The notes under the pieces were generated by a model, which was not told the DNA's origin, searched no databases, and worked only from the letters and a program-made list of their open reading frames with translations. Positions 31,001-40,107 of a DNA stretch of 64,000 nucleotides are shown here, in pieces. The stretch is from Streptomyces sp. NBS 14/10 (lineage in GTDB: Bacteria; Actinomycetota; Actinomycetes; Streptomycetales; Streptomycetaceae). Numbering within the stretch: position 1 is the first letter of the stretch; each line of letters opens with the position of its first letter. Made by a program: the position numbers and the translations under genes. The stretch spans positions 244,856 through 308,855 of the forward strand of contig NZ_NCSM01000057.1 of assembly GCF_002224125.1 (NCBI RefSeq), in the 5' to 3' direction.

Positions 31001-34000
31001 GTCGGTGCCAATCGCGCAGCTTGCACAGCCAGGTCATCGATCCGGAACGCACCGTCGGGGCGCGTCATCTCGCCGACCATGTCCAAGTTCTCGATAATCC
31101 GCCTCATGGGTTCGATGGAGCCCTCTGGCGATTCCGATACCAGACCGGCGAGCAGCTCACGCAGCTCCGTCAGGTCCGCGACGACTTCCGGATCGCCCTC
31201 CCCTATACGGCGGCCCAGATCGATGGTCTCCATGCCGTGGTCGAACTTGCCGTTCCATCCATGTAGCGAAACGGGCGGCAGCAACAAGACCACCAGCCGG
31301 ATGGCAGCGACCCGCCCCTCCTGCGGATCGAGCACCCCGGTGGCACGGACCCCGCGCAGCAGCCGCAGCCCACGGGCCCGAAGGTCGTCCGTGGGATTCC
31401 GCACGTAGAGGTCGGCGTACAGGCAGCCGAGCCGGACCCGTACGGTGCACAGCAGCGGATCGCCCTCCGGGAGGACGGCGGCCAACTCGCCGTCGAGCAC
31501 TTCCAATTCTGAAACGGCGCGTTCGAGCAGCGTGAGGTCGATCTCCCCACGCGGGCGTGCGGCGCCGGGCGGCGTCCCGTCGGCGGACGGATTGTCCAGC
31601 CGCCAGGGGGGACTCAACATCGCAGCCTTGTCCGCGGCCCGTGCCGCCCTGCCGCGTAACGCCCCGACCGGGCCCTGTCCTTCCGTCAGCGCGTCAGGAG
31701 TCGGATTGCCCTGGTGAATGAACCCGGCCCAGGACACCACCCGGGCCAGCCCCCGCACATTGCCCACGGTCTCCGCCAGCAACTCGTCCGTCAGCCCGGG
31801 CACGGGACGGCGGTCGATGTTGAGCATCCACAGCTGAGCCGCACGCAACGCATCCGGCGGCGCCAGCCCCATCACGGTCAGATGGTGGTGGAAGACCACC
31901 ATCAACGCAGCGGACGCACTGTCCGACACCTTCCACCGCGAACCCACCACATCCGTGGCCCCACGCGCCAACAGCGCCGTGGTCGGGGTCAGCGCCTCGT
32001 CGTGATCACGACTGCTGAGGTCCGTCTCACAGGCACTGAGCACGACCAACGGCCCGACGACGGTTCGTTCCTCAGCAGAGACGACCGGTACGTCGAGGAT
32101 GCGGTTGACGGTCAGCCGCCCCTCGGCGAGATGGAGAGCCGAGTCGGTGGGCCGCAGCCCGGCCAGACCATGCACCACAAGATGCAGCAGGGACGCGGGC
32201 GATGGGCTGCCGGGAAGGTGGGAGAGCACATCCTCGGGCGTGCCCGCCCCTTCGGGCGCGGTCTCGTGCCACCCGTACAACACAGCATCGGGGTAGTACG
32301 CGCCCCGCAGGGCCGCCACCTCGTCCTGCGCCCACATCAAATCCCCACTGGGATCGTCCACCAACACCACACGCTCATCCCGGACGTCGGGGCGACCACG
32401 CCGCGCCGCCCGCAGAAACTCCCCGCCCGACGCGGCATACGACACGACCACGCCCTCGCAGACATACCTGTACGCCGATGGCGCGGGGAGCCGCGCCGCG
32501 TGCCAGGGAACCGCGCCGAGATTGCCGCACGGCACGAGCACGAGCCGGACAGGGGCCTGCTCATCCGGCCGCTCCGCCGTACGGACCCCCAGCGCGCCCA
32601 GCACCGGTCCGAGCACGGCCTCGCCCGCCCAGTCGCACAGCCCCTCCAGCGCGGCTTCCCACTGCCGATGAGCCTCGTCGTACGCGTCCAAGTCGCCCTC
32701 GGGCACCGCCGAACGCCGCGCACCCGCATCCAGATAGCGCTCCAACGGCTCCCGCCCGGGCGCGCCGAGGTCCGGCAGCTCCAGCGCCGCCGGCCGGCCC
32801 GTACGCGGTACGAGCACGGCCACACCGTCGGCCGTGTCCTGCCCGGGCACCAGGTAGACGAGGGCGTCGGACCCGGCGGCCCGCAGGCCCTCCCGCAGCT
32901 CCGCGACCCCAGGGGCGCCGAGCAGTCCGCGCAGCGCCTGGGAGCCGCCGTCCGGCCGCCGCAGCGCGTCCAGGGCGCGGCGGCGGAGGGTGCTGGGGAT
33001 GGTGATGCCGGGGGCGGGCTCGGTGGCCGGCATGATGCGGGCGAGCGCGGTCCGGACGTCTTCCGGGGTGCCGGTGCCGGCACCGCCGGTCGTCTGCGCC
33101 GCCTGGGGCGGGAGGTCCTGTACGGCGTTCCGCCACTGCTCGGCCAGCTCCGCCTCGCCCCGGGCGGCCAGCTGCTCCGGAACCCCCGCCGCGGCCGCAG
33201 CCGCGCGCAGCACCAGCCCCCGCCCGTTCTCCAGCGCCTCCACCGCCTCGGCGACCCGCCCGTCCACAGCCGCCCACTGAGCGGCGAGCAAACCGCGGCT
33301 GGCCCCCGCCCGGGCCACTTCGAGGCCGTGTTCGGCGCCGAGTTGCAGCAGGACGTCCTCGGCGAGCATCCGCAGCGACTCCTGCGCGGTGGTGACGGCG
33401 GCGGCGCGGTCGTCGCGCTCCTGGTCGCCGCGCAGGTGGTACGCCTCGGCCAGGTCCCACAGCACCTTCTGGCCGGTCTCCGGGCTGGTGCGGTCGGTGA
33501 GGTCGCGGCGGGCCTGTTCCAGCTCGCCGATGGCCTCGTCCAGGACGGAACCATCACCGGTCGACCTGTGGACGGCCAGCAGCGCGTAGAAGAGGGCCTG
33601 CCGGATACGGACGTGCCAGTCGGCCGTCGACGCCGGGCCCTCCAGGGCCCGCCGGGCCCTGGCCACGGCCTCCCGGACCCGCACGGGGTCGGGTTCGACC
33701 AGGGAGAACAGGGTCAGTGCGGGGGCCCAGGCCGCGTCCATCATGGGCCGGGCGAAGGCCGGGACCTTCGGGTCCCGCGTCGCCTCCTCGAGATAGGCGA
33801 CGGCGGTGCGCAGGGCGGTGACCCCGCCGTCCAGCATCGCCAGGCTCAGCTGGACCTGGCCGAGCAGGAAGAGCACCAGGAACCGCCATTCGCCGCGGTC
33901 GTCGGTCTCCTCCAGCAGGTCGAGCAGTTCGCCGAGCAGGTCCTCGAGCTTTTCGCTGTCCCGCTCGTCCAGGGCCTGGTTCGTACGCATATGCAGATGC

Positions 34001-35235
34001 ATGCACTGGTTACAGATCCGCAGCCCCGCCGCGCCCGGCCCGGTGGCGTGTGCCGAGTCGAACACCGAGGAGGCGGGGTCGAAGAGCTGGTCGAGTCGGG
34101 CGCGCGCCTGGTCGCGGTCCTTGAGGTTGCCGCCCAGTGTGGTGGCCGCGGCCAGCAGACCGGGGGAGATGAGGTTGGCCATCCAGCCCACCCGGCCGGA
34201 TCCCCCGCCGCCCACCGCCCCGTTGATCAGCTCCGCCGCCTGGGCCAGCCGGTCGGCGTCGCCCGTGCGTACGCCGTGGGCCATGCTGCTCAACGCGGCC
34301 CGCATCGCGGTCTCCGCCTCTTCGCCGTCCGGGCCCTGACTCATCGCGTCGACCAGGCTGCCCAGGTCTTCCGGCCGGATGGTGCCGGGAACTTGGAGCT
34401 CCATCACAAGAGCCAATTGGGCGAACGTGAGAGCGGCCTCTTCTTCGGTGAAGTCCGTCGGCGGCTCGGTCCCACCGTCTTCGCCCGCTCCGTCCGCGGC
34501 GAATTCGGCAGCCATGTCGCCCAGCGTCCGCAGCAGCTCGGAGTGGCCGCCCGGCAGCCGCCGCGACATCTGGTGGGCCATGTCGGCCACCTGCCCGAGG
34601 TCCCCGGAGTGCGCGACGGCTTGGGACCGCTCAAGGGTCTCGGCGATCCACGACATGGGCTCGCTGACCTTCTCGGGCAGCGCCGGCGCCAGTTCGGTCA
34701 GCAGTCCGACCAGCTCCGCGAGGTCGCCGGTGAGTTCCGGGTCACCCGCCGATATCCGGCGGCCCAGCTTCAAGGACTCCATGAACTGGGACAGCGTGCC
34801 GTCCCACCCGGTCACCATGGCGGGCGTCAGCATCAACTGCGTCTGGTCGAGGGTGGCGAAGGTCTGGTCCCGTGGGCCGAGCGCCCCGGTGGCGCGGGCC
34901 GCGCGCAGCAGCCGCAGCCCCCGAGCCCGGTCCTCGTCCGTGGGGGCGCGCTGGTAGCGATCGGCGTACAGGCCGCCGAGGCGGGCCCGTACGGTGCACA
35001 GCAGCGGGTCGGTGTCCGGGACGGCGGCGGCCAGCTCCGCTTCGAGTGCGTCCAGTTCGGACCGTACGCGGTCGGCTCGTGCGGGGTCGGGCGGTGCGGA
35101 GGCTGATGGTGCGGGGTCGGATGGTGCGGGGTCGGGTGGTGCGTCGGGGAGGCGGTTCGAGGCGGTGCACGCCAGGGCCTCGGCCGCGGCCCGTTCGGCC
35201 CTGTCGCGTAGCGCCGCGACGTCCTTCTCGTGCAT
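28066..35235 (-). CDS. Giant protein with two tandem helical-repeat/CHAT protease units
   Basis: 2389-residue protein made of two homologous units of about 1200 residues, each with a long TPR-like helical region and a C-terminal CHAT (caspase-HetF-type) protease domain. Both His-Cys dyads are intact: His1022 (LLHLVVHG) with Cys1069 (LSACETDLSS), and His2222 with Cys2269. The units are offset by exactly 3600 bp, and about 355 bp around the two Cys sites are almost identical, indicating recent gene conversion. Leu1193, in the linker between units, is encoded by TTA, the only TTA I noticed in this long gene. ATG 35235 follows AAGGGGGA. First gene of the operon that continues with the helical and RES genes. 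Confidence 0.9.
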   Translation of the reverse strand: MHEKDVAALRDRAERAAAEALACTASNRLPDAPPDPAPSDPAPSASAPPDPARADRVRSELDALEAELAAAVPDTDPLLCTVRARLGGLYADRYQRAPTDEDRARGLRLLRAARATGALGPRDQTFATLDQTQLMLTPAMVTGWDGTLSQFMESLKLGRRISAGDPELTGDLAELVGLLTELAPALPEKVSEPMSWIAETLERSQAVAHSGDLGQVADMAHQMSRRLPGGHSELLRTLGDMAAEFAADGAGEDGGTEPPTDFTEEEAALTFAQLALVMELQVPGTIRPEDLGSLVDAMSQGPDGEEAETAMRAALSSMAHGVRTGDADRLAQAAELINGAVGGGGSGRVGWMANLISPGLLAAATTLGGNLKDRDQARARLDQLFDPASSVFDSAHATGPGAAGLRICNQCMHLHMRTNQALDERDSEKLEDLLGELLDLLEETDDRGEWRFLVLFLLGQVQLSLAMLDGGVTALRTAVAYLEEATRDPKVPAFARPMMDAAWAPALTLFSLVEPDPVRVREAVARARRALEGPASTADWHVRIRQALFYALLAVHRSTGDGSVLDEAIGELEQARRDLTDRTSPETGQKVLWDLAEAYHLRGDQERDDRAAAVTTAQESLRMLAEDVLLQLGAEHGLEVARAGASRGLLAAQWAAVDGRVAEAVEALENGRGLVLRAAAAAAGVPEQLAARGEAELAEQWRNAVQDLPPQAAQTTGGAGTGTPEDVRTALARIMPATEPAPGITIPSTLRRRALDALRRPDGGSQALRGLLGAPGVAELREGLRAAGSDALVYLVPGQDTADGVAVLVPRTGRPAALELPDLGAPGREPLERYLDAGARRSAVPEGDLDAYDEAHRQWEAALEGLCDWAGEAVLGPVLGALGVRTAERPDEQAPVRLVLVPCGNLGAVPWHAARLPAPSAYRYVCEGVVVSYAASGGEFLRAARRGRPDVRDERVVLVDDPSGDLMWAQDEVAALRGAYYPDAVLYGWHETAPEGAGTPEDVLSHLPGSPSPASLLHLVVHGLAGLRPTDSALHLAEGRLTVNRILDVPVVSAEERTVVGPLVVLSACETDLSSRDHDEALTPTTALLARGATDVVGSRWKVSDSASAALMVVFHHHLTVMGLAPPDALRAAQLWMLNIDRRPVPGLTDELLAETVGNVRGLARVVSWAGFIHQGNPTPDALTEGQGPVGALRGRAARAADKAAMLSPPWRLDNPSADGTPPGAARPRGEIDLTLLERAVSELEVLDGELAAVLPEGDPLLCTVRVRLGCLYADLYVRNPTDDLRARGLRLLRGVRATGVLDPQEGRVAAIRLVVLLLPPVSLHGWNGKFDHGMETIDLGRRIGEGDPEVVADLTELRELLAGLVSESPEGSIEPMRRIIENLDMVGEMTRPDGAFRIDDLAVQAARLAPTMESPVSDHLRLISSMAAELAADEPDARITPMVVTDEEAATMAAQTIASMETYIPGTVRPDDLAALVEALGKGSEGEEADTAWWSAMGRALHGSRTGDPDLSAEAAELLGGVMASDSSERTNWLSEVLSLGLLVGTFTMGGNLADRDQMRARLDTFVDPASAAPHSAPANMPFMRSLQTVTRCAHLQLRTDEATQEGDSEKLQGVIEEALDLLGEDDEHDAWRFQVLYLLGQAHLAWGLLDGGMSALRTGLAYFEEAVKHPSVPAALRPTMEALEVAMLGASSLLDPDPPRVLEAVAQVRRTLDGPAAIPDQHVRTRQAIAFALLAVHKPMGDRSVLEEAVGELEQARRDLTERMSPDTRNSVLWDLAGAYQVRGDRERDDLGAAVGAAQESLKVLAENVLLQLGAEHGLEAARAGASRGLLAAQWAAVDGRVAEAVEALENGRGLVLRAAAAAAGVPEQLAARGEAELAEQWRNAVAGLPVEAAPTVSRPDIRTEAGTDTGTGMGAGSMEELRSALARILPPGAAPGFSIPSTLRRRALDALRLPDGDGSEGLRGLLGTPGLAELRDGLRDAGADALVYLMPGQGEGAEDGAAILVRRTGEPTALPLPGLGAQGREALERYLDAGARRSALPEGDLDAYDEAHRGWEAALEGLCDWAGAAVLGPVLGALGVRTADSDTDRPARLVLVPCGNLGAVPWHAARLPAPLGHRYVCESVVVSYAASGGEFLRAAGRGRMAVGERVVLVADPSGDLMWAEDEVAALRAAYYPDALLYGWHEDASEDALGTPEDVLCHLPGSPAASPASLLHLVVHGLAGLRPTDSALHLAEGRLTVTRILDVPPAPGGERAAAGPLVVLSACETDLSSRDHDEALTPTTALLARGATDVVGSRWKVSDSASAALMVVFHHHLTVMGLAPPDALRAAQLWMLNIDRRPVPGLTDELLAETVGNVRGLARVVSWAGFIHQGNPAAQAAVAGGRA
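28102..28456. repeat. Near-identical intragenic repeat, copy in CHAT unit 2
   Basis: Bases 28102-28370 match 31702-31970 without a difference, and the match continues to about 28456 with three mismatches (near 28371, 28374 and 28381). The offset is exactly 3600 bp. Sequence outside is clearly diverged. Confidence 0.9.
31702..32056. repeat. Near-identical intragenic repeat, copy in CHAT unit 1
   Basis: Partner of the repeat at 28102-28456. Encodes the segment from the catalytic-Cys block to the end of CHAT unit 1, ending IHQGNP. In unit 2 the same segment lies at the protein's C-terminus. Confidence 0.9.
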
Positions 35236-35346
35236 GAGCCCGTCCCCCTTCGCCTCGCGAGGCTTCGTCCATCATCAGCCCACAGGCTCGGACGCAGGAG
35301 GGGATTGATCGGCTCTGCCGGAAACCGACCGGAAGACGTCCGCGAA

Positions 35347-35514
35347 TCACCCGGAGTGCTTCTCGCGCAGGACGTACAGACCCGCGGCCGACGCGAGCAC
35401 CACGACGCCCGTGCCGACGCTGACGAGCATCTGCGTGACCCCGCTGAGCGTGATGCTGGTGAAGACGTTGGCGACGAGGGCGATGGTCAGGAGGGCCCAG
35501 AGCAGAGACTTCAT
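35347..35514 (-). CDS. Small membrane protein, 55 aa
   Basis: 55-residue protein with two hydrophobic segments (LLWALLTIALVANVFTSITL and MLVSVGTGVVVLASAAGLYV) and a charged tail (LREKHSG). ATG 35514 follows AAGGAA. It is divergent from the sensor kinase gene and shares its upstream region with the palindrome at 35623, so it is a probable member of that regulon. Confidence 0.75.
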   Translation of the reverse strand: MKSLLWALLTIALVANVFTSITLSGVTQMLVSVGTGVVVLASAAGLYVLREKHSG

Positions 35515-35622
35515 CGTGAGTTCCTTCGGTGAGGGTTCCGGTGAGGGGTTCCGGTGAGCTTGTGTGATCCACAATGCCCGCGCGGCATGGGGGTGTTCGA
35601 GGGAGCGCCCTCCCGAAGTCAT

Positions 35623-35640
35623 GGTGTAGCGCACTACACC
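35623..35640. promoter_or_regulatory. Palindromic operator, copy 1
   Basis: GGTGTAGCGCACTACACC, with 7-bp arms GGTGTAG/CTACACC. It is 57 bp upstream of the sensor kinase gene and 108 bp upstream of the 55-aa membrane gene. The same palindrome is at 41007 upstream of the ABC exporter. Likely binding site of the LuxR-type response regulator. Confidence 0.75.
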
Positions 35641-35697
35641 AACGGCCGGGGAGCGGGACCGCCCGCGCCCCCGCGACCGGTCGCTTAGCCTGAGGCC

Positions 35698-36909
35698 ATG
35701 CGCGAAACGGTGCACCAGGCGGGACGGGCCACGGCCCTCTTGATGAAGGGGGCCGGGCTGGCCCTGGTGTCGTATCTGTTCATCGCGTTGCTGCTGTTCA
35801 CCGCCGTCGCGACGGTCCTGGTGGTCGGCGCGGCCGTGTTGCCGGAGACGGTGCTGCTGCTGCGCAGGATGGCCGGGTTCAAGCGGCGGGAGGTGGGGGC
35901 CTGGTCGGGGAAGCCGGTCCCCGAGGCGTATGTGCCGCTCACCGGCGAGCTGTCCGAGCGGGTGCGCGCGGCGACCCGGGACCCGAGCACCTACCGGGAT
36001 CTGCGCTGGCTCTTCGCGCACTTCGGCTACGGCCTGATCCTCGCCTACGTCTCGCTGATCGTCTGGTCCGTGGGGGTGTTCGTCGACGGGGTGTGGTGCG
36101 GGCTGCTCAAGCGCCCCGCCGTGGTGCTGCCGCTGCTCTCGCGCCTCGCCGACGTCGACGCCATGTGGTCGACCGCGCTGCTGACCCCCTCCCCCGAGGC
36201 CCGGCGCAGCGCCGACCTCGCCGAGCGGGTCGAGGAGCTGACCGTCACCCGCGCGGGCGCCGTCGCCGCGCACGGCGCCGAGCTGCGGCGCATCGAACGC
36301 GATCTGCACGACGGCGCCCAGGCCCGTCTGGTGGCCCTGTCGATGCGGGTCGGACTGGCCAAGCGGGCGTACGACAAGGACCCCGACGCGGCGCGCAAGC
36401 TCCTGGACGACGCGCAGAACCAGGCCGAGGAGGCCCTGACCGAGCTGCGCCACGTCGTCCGCGGCATCCACCCCCCGATCCTCACCGACCGCGGCCTCGT
36501 CGGCGCCGTGCGCGCGCTCGCGGCCAGCAGCGGGCTCGATGTGGCCGTGGACGCGGACGGGGTCGAGGGGACGGGTGTCGAGGGCGAGGACCTGCCGCGC
36601 GCCCCCGCCGCGGTCGAGGCCGCCGCGTACTTCGTGATCGCGGAGGCGCTGACCAACGCCGCGAAGCACAGCGGGTCCCAGCGCGCCCGGGTGGAGCTGA
36701 TCCGTACGGCCGGGCGGCTGCGGATCGTGGTGCGCGACGAGGGCCGGGGCGGCGCCGAAACCCCGGCCGCGGCCTCCGGCGGAGGCATGGGCGGCAGCGG
36801 ATTGCTCGGGATGCGGCGCCGGGTGGCGGCACTTGACGGGACCATGGAGGTGAACAGCCCCGCCGGGGGGCCGACCGTGATCGAAGTGGAGCTGCCGTGC
36901 GCGTGGTGA
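35698..36909 (+). CDS. Sensor histidine kinase, NarX/DesK-like (HisKA_3)
   Basis: 403-residue membrane kinase. Two hydrophobic segments lie at about residues 18-50 and another pair at about 105-150; the dimerisation helix ERDLHDGAQARLV (HisKA_3 type, phospho-acceptor His) is near residue 205. The ATP-binding domain has the N-box EALTNAAKHSG, the G1 box VRDEGRGG and SGLLGMRRRVAALDG. Signal unknown. The gene overlaps that of the response regulator by 13 bp. Confidence 0.93.
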   Translation: MRETVHQAGRATALLMKGAGLALVSYLFIALLLFTAVATVLVVGAAVLPETVLLLRRMAGFKRREVGAWSGKPVPEAYVPLTGELSERVRAATRDPSTYRDLRWLFAHFGYGLILAYVSLIVWSVGVFVDGVWCGLLKRPAVVLPLLSRLADVDAMWSTALLTPSPEARRSADLAERVEELTVTRAGAVAAHGAELRRIERDLHDGAQARLVALSMRVGLAKRAYDKDPDAARKLLDDAQNQAEEALTELRHVVRGIHPPILTDRGLVGAVRALAASSGLDVAVDADGVEGTGVEGEDLPRAPAAVEAAAYFVIAEALTNAAKHSGSQRARVELIRTAGRLRIVVRDEGRGGAETPAAASGGGMGGSGLLGMRRRVAALDGTMEVNSPAGGPTVIEVELPCAW

Positions 36910-37541
36910 TCGCCGAGGACAACGCCCTGCTGAGGGAGGGGATGGTCCTGCTGCTGAGCTCCGCGGGCCACGAGGTGGCCGCGGTCGCCGGCAGCGGCCC
37001 CGAGGTGCTGCCCGCCCTCCTCGAACACCGCCCGGACGTCGCCGTCCTCGATGTGCGCATGCCGCCCGGCTTCCGCGACGAGGGCCTGCGCGCCGCGCTC
37101 GCGGCGCGCAAGGAGATCCCCGATCTGCCGGTGCTGGTGCTCTCCCAGTACGTCGAGGAGACGTACGCCGCGGAGCTGCTGGGCGGGGGCGCGAGCGGGG
37201 TCGGCTATCTGCTGAAGGACCGGGTGGGCCGCGTCGACGAGTTCCTGGACGCCCTGGAACGGGTCGCGGCGGGCGGCACGGCGCTGGACCCGGAGGTGGT
37301 CACGGAGCTGATGACCCGGCGCCGCAACGACCCCCTGGACTCCCTGACCCCGCGCGAACGCGAGGTGCTGCATCTGATGGCGGAGGGCCGCGACAACGCC
37401 ACCATCGCGAAGACGCTGGTCGTGTCCGACCGCGCGGTCAGCAAGCACATCGGCAACGTCTTCGCGAAGCTGAGCCTGCCGCCGAGCGACAGCGGGCACC
37501 GCCGGGTGCTGGCGGTGCTCGCGTATCTGAACAAGGGGTGA
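36897..37541 (+). CDS. LuxR/NarL-family response regulator
   Basis: 214-residue regulator: receiver domain with IAEDN and phospho-acceptor in VAVLDVRMP, the Lys motif YLLKDRVG, then a LuxR-type helix-turn-helix (LTPREREVLHLMAEGRDNAT; VSDRAVSKHIGNVFAKL). GTG start inside the kinase gene. Its targets are inferred to be the GGTGTAG palindromes upstream of its own operon and of the facing ABC exporter. Confidence 0.95.
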   Translation: MRVVIAEDNALLREGMVLLLSSAGHEVAAVAGSGPEVLPALLEHRPDVAVLDVRMPPGFRDEGLRAALAARKEIPDLPVLVLSQYVEETYAAELLGGGASGVGYLLKDRVGRVDEFLDALERVAAGGTALDPEVVTELMTRRRNDPLDSLTPREREVLHLMAEGRDNATIAKTLVVSDRAVSKHIGNVFAKLSLPPSDSGHRRVLAVLAYLNKG

Positions 37542-37563
37542 CGGAGAAACCGCCCCCCCTTCC

Positions 37564-40107
37564 TCAGCCGTCGGCCGGGCCCGCCCCCGGGTAGCGGCCC
37601 CGTAGCGCGGCGCGGGCCGGGGGCAGGGTGCCCGCGGCCGCGGTCACCGCGACCACGGCGACGATCACCAGCGCCTGGACCGGCGGCAGATAGGGCACCG
37701 TACGGGCCATCGCCACGCTGAACGCGAGCAGCGGCACCGACGCCACCACCGCGCCCACGGCCAGCCCCGTCAGCGCCGTGGCCCCCGCCTCGAGCCGCAG
37801 CATGCGCCGCAGTTGGCGGCGGCCGGCACCGGCGAGGCGCAGGAGGCGGAGTTCGGGGCGGCGGCCGATGGTGATGAGCGAGAGGGTGCTGAGGACGGCG
37901 ATCACCGTGTAGGCCCCGATCGCGGAGACCGCGGCGACCGTGACCACCTCGACCAGCTCCTGATCCTCCGGCTCGACCTGGATCGGCGCGGGGTCGGGCG
38001 CCACGCGGGCCCCGGGGACCGCCGCGGCCAGGGCCTTTGCGAGCGCCGCGCGGTCGGTGCCGGATGCGGCCGTGACCAGGACCTGGCCCGCGCCGGGCAT
38101 CGAGGTGTGGGCCAGCAGTTCATCGCGCGAGAGGAGGAAGTCGCCCAGCGCGAGGGAGCGTTCGTAGGTCGCCACGACCCGCAGCTTCGTCTCCACGCCG
38201 TCCCCGAAGCGGAGCGTCACCGTGGAGCCGGGGTGCGCGTCGAGGGAGCGCGCCCGGTCGCCGCCGACGGCGACGGTGCCGGGACGCAGGGCGCTGAGGG
38301 TGCCGTTCCGCAGCTCGGGGTCGAGGGTGCGCGGCAGCCCCTCCGGGGTGACGCCGAGGACCGGCAGCCGGTCGAGCCGGGGTTCGCCGGTCTCCCGCCG
38401 GGCCAGCACCACCGTGCCGCGTACGACATCGGTGGCCGCCCGTACCCCGGGCACGTCCCGGATCCGCTCCACGGCGCCGCTCGGCAGTCCGCCGTCCGCG
38501 CGCACCGCGAAGTCGGCGCGCATCGCCTCGCGGGCCTGGCCCTGGCCGGCATGGGTGAGGGTGGCGCCGCCCGAGAGCTGTACGGCGGTGAAGGCGGTGA
38601 CCAGGATGATCGGGGTGAGGGCCGCGCCCAGGCGGGTGGCGGCGGCCGTGCAGTTGGCGGCGGCGAGGCGGCCGCCGGGCCCGCCGAAGCGGCGCAGCGG
38701 AGCGCCGAGGATCCGCATCGCGCCCGTGGCGATCCACGGCCCGAGCAGGGCGCATCCGATGACCATCGTCACCGCGGCCGCCCCCGCCGCCATCGCGGCG
38801 GCCTGGCCGGACTGCAGGACGGCCGTCCCCGCCGAGCTCACGCCCAGGGCCAGCAGCACAAGACCGGCGACCCGGCGCGGTGTGCCGGGGGCCGGTTCGC
38901 GCAGCGCCTCCGCGGGGCGGAGCTTCGCGGCCCGGGCGCCGGCGATCCACGCCGCGGCGCGCGCGATCAGGACCGTGATCCCCGCGGTGGCCAGGGGCGC
39001 GGGCCACAGCCAGGGCGGGATGGGAAGTTCGAGGCCGGGCGGCAGCGCGCCGCGCGCGCCCAGCAGTCCGCGCAGCCCTGCGTACGCGGGGAGCGCGGCC
39101 ACGGCGCCCAGCAGCGCCGCGCGGGCCGCGACCCGCCCCACCTCCCGGCCGACCGCGCCGCGCAGCTGCCGCGGCGTCGCGCCGACCGCGCGCAACAGCC
39201 CCATCTCGTGGGCGCGTTGCCGCAGCGCCTGTACGACCGTCGACGACACGACGAGCAGCGCGATGAGGACGACGGTGGCGGCCACGGACGCCAGCAGTTC
39301 CAGCATGCCCTTGCGGGCCGGCGCGGCGGCCAGGAACTCGGGGCCGCCGCGCCCGTCCCCGGTCTCCACCTGGACCTCGGCCACGTCACCGGCCGCGCGC
39401 CGCCCCACGCTGTGGAGCTCCGCCGCGTCGAGCGCGTGCCGTACCCGGGAGGCCAACTCGCCCGTCCCCACCCCGGATTCGGCGATCACCCCGATGGCGT
39501 CCAGGGTGTCCGGGTGCCCGGCCAGGCGCCGCGCCTCGGCCGCCGCGAAGTAGACCGCGGCGTCCGGGCCGTCGGCGACGCCGACGACGGTGTACGCCGC
39601 GTCGGCACCGGCCACGCGCAGCGTGACCCGCTCACCGATACGGGCCCCGCCGCCCACCACGACCTCGCCCGCCCGGCGCGGGGCGCGCCCGTCGCGCAGC
39701 TCGTACGGCGCGAGCCGGGCCGCGTCCCAGGCCCGACCGGTGACGGCCCGGCCCGCGCGCCCGACCTGGAACACGTCGTCGGCGACGGCCGCCCGTACGC
39801 CGGGCACCTTCCGCACCACACCCAGCGCGCCCGCCGGCACCCGAACCCGCTCGGTGAGCCCGGCCCGCGCGGTCTGGGGGTCGCTGCCCCAGGGCTTGGC
39901 GGTGAAGCGGGTCTCCTGGTCGCCGGTGACGACGAGGTCGGCCGCCGCGTACCGCTCCACCCGCGCGTGCCCGAGCCCGGTCGAGGCGAGGGCGAGCACG
40001 AAGGAGCCGAGCAGCAGGGAGGTGAGCGCGAGCGCGGCGAACACGGCGGCCCACGCCTTGCGATGCGTACGAGCGGCACGGGAGGCCAGCAACTTGGTCA
40101 CATTCAT
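37564..40107 (-). CDS. ABC exporter permease, FtsX/MacB type
   Basis: 847-residue permease with two FtsX-like halves. One N-terminal transmembrane segment ([20 protein letters not shown]) precedes a large extracytoplasmic domain; clusters of membrane segments follow at about 270-440, 490-530 and 730-840. Such long permeases work with a MacB-like ATPase in lipoprotein, antibiotic or antimicrobial-peptide export or sensing. The start ATG overlaps the stop of the ATPase gene (ATGA). It converges with the two-component genes, 22 bp apart. Confidence 0.92.
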   Translation of the reverse strand: MNVTKLLASRAARTHRKAWAAVFAALALTSLLLGSFVLALASTGLGHARVERYAAADLVVTGDQETRFTAKPWGSDPQTARAGLTERVRVPAGALGVVRKVPGVRAAVADDVFQVGRAGRAVTGRAWDAARLAPYELRDGRAPRRAGEVVVGGGARIGERVTLRVAGADAAYTVVGVADGPDAAVYFAAAEARRLAGHPDTLDAIGVIAESGVGTGELASRVRHALDAAELHSVGRRAAGDVAEVQVETGDGRGGPEFLAAAPARKGMLELLASVAATVVLIALLVVSSTVVQALRQRAHEMGLLRAVGATPRQLRGAVGREVGRVAARAALLGAVAALPAYAGLRGLLGARGALPPGLELPIPPWLWPAPLATAGITVLIARAAAWIAGARAAKLRPAEALREPAPGTPRRVAGLVLLALGVSSAGTAVLQSGQAAAMAAGAAAVTMVIGCALLGPWIATGAMRILGAPLRRFGGPGGRLAAANCTAAATRLGAALTPIILVTAFTAVQLSGGATLTHAGQGQAREAMRADFAVRADGGLPSGAVERIRDVPGVRAATDVVRGTVVLARRETGEPRLDRLPVLGVTPEGLPRTLDPELRNGTLSALRPGTVAVGGDRARSLDAHPGSTVTLRFGDGVETKLRVVATYERSLALGDFLLSRDELLAHTSMPGAGQVLVTAASGTDRAALAKALAAAVPGARVAPDPAPIQVEPEDQELVEVVTVAAVSAIGAYTVIAVLSTLSLITIGRRPELRLLRLAGAGRRQLRRMLRLEAGATALTGLAVGAVVASVPLLAFSVAMARTVPYLPPVQALVIVAVVAVTAAAGTLPPARAALRGRYPGAGPADG

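Noticed and set aside
31714..35106. 1130-codon open frame on the plus strand opposite the CHAT gene
   Set aside because: Antisense shadow caused by third-position GC bias; composition is Arg/Gly/Pro/Gln-rich without domains, and the minus strand encodes intact CHAT motifs.
35347..36669. 440-codon minus-strand frame opposite the sensor kinase gene
   Set aside because: Only its last 55 codons, after the ATG at 35514 with AAGGAA, look like a gene; the rest is the shadow of the kinase gene.
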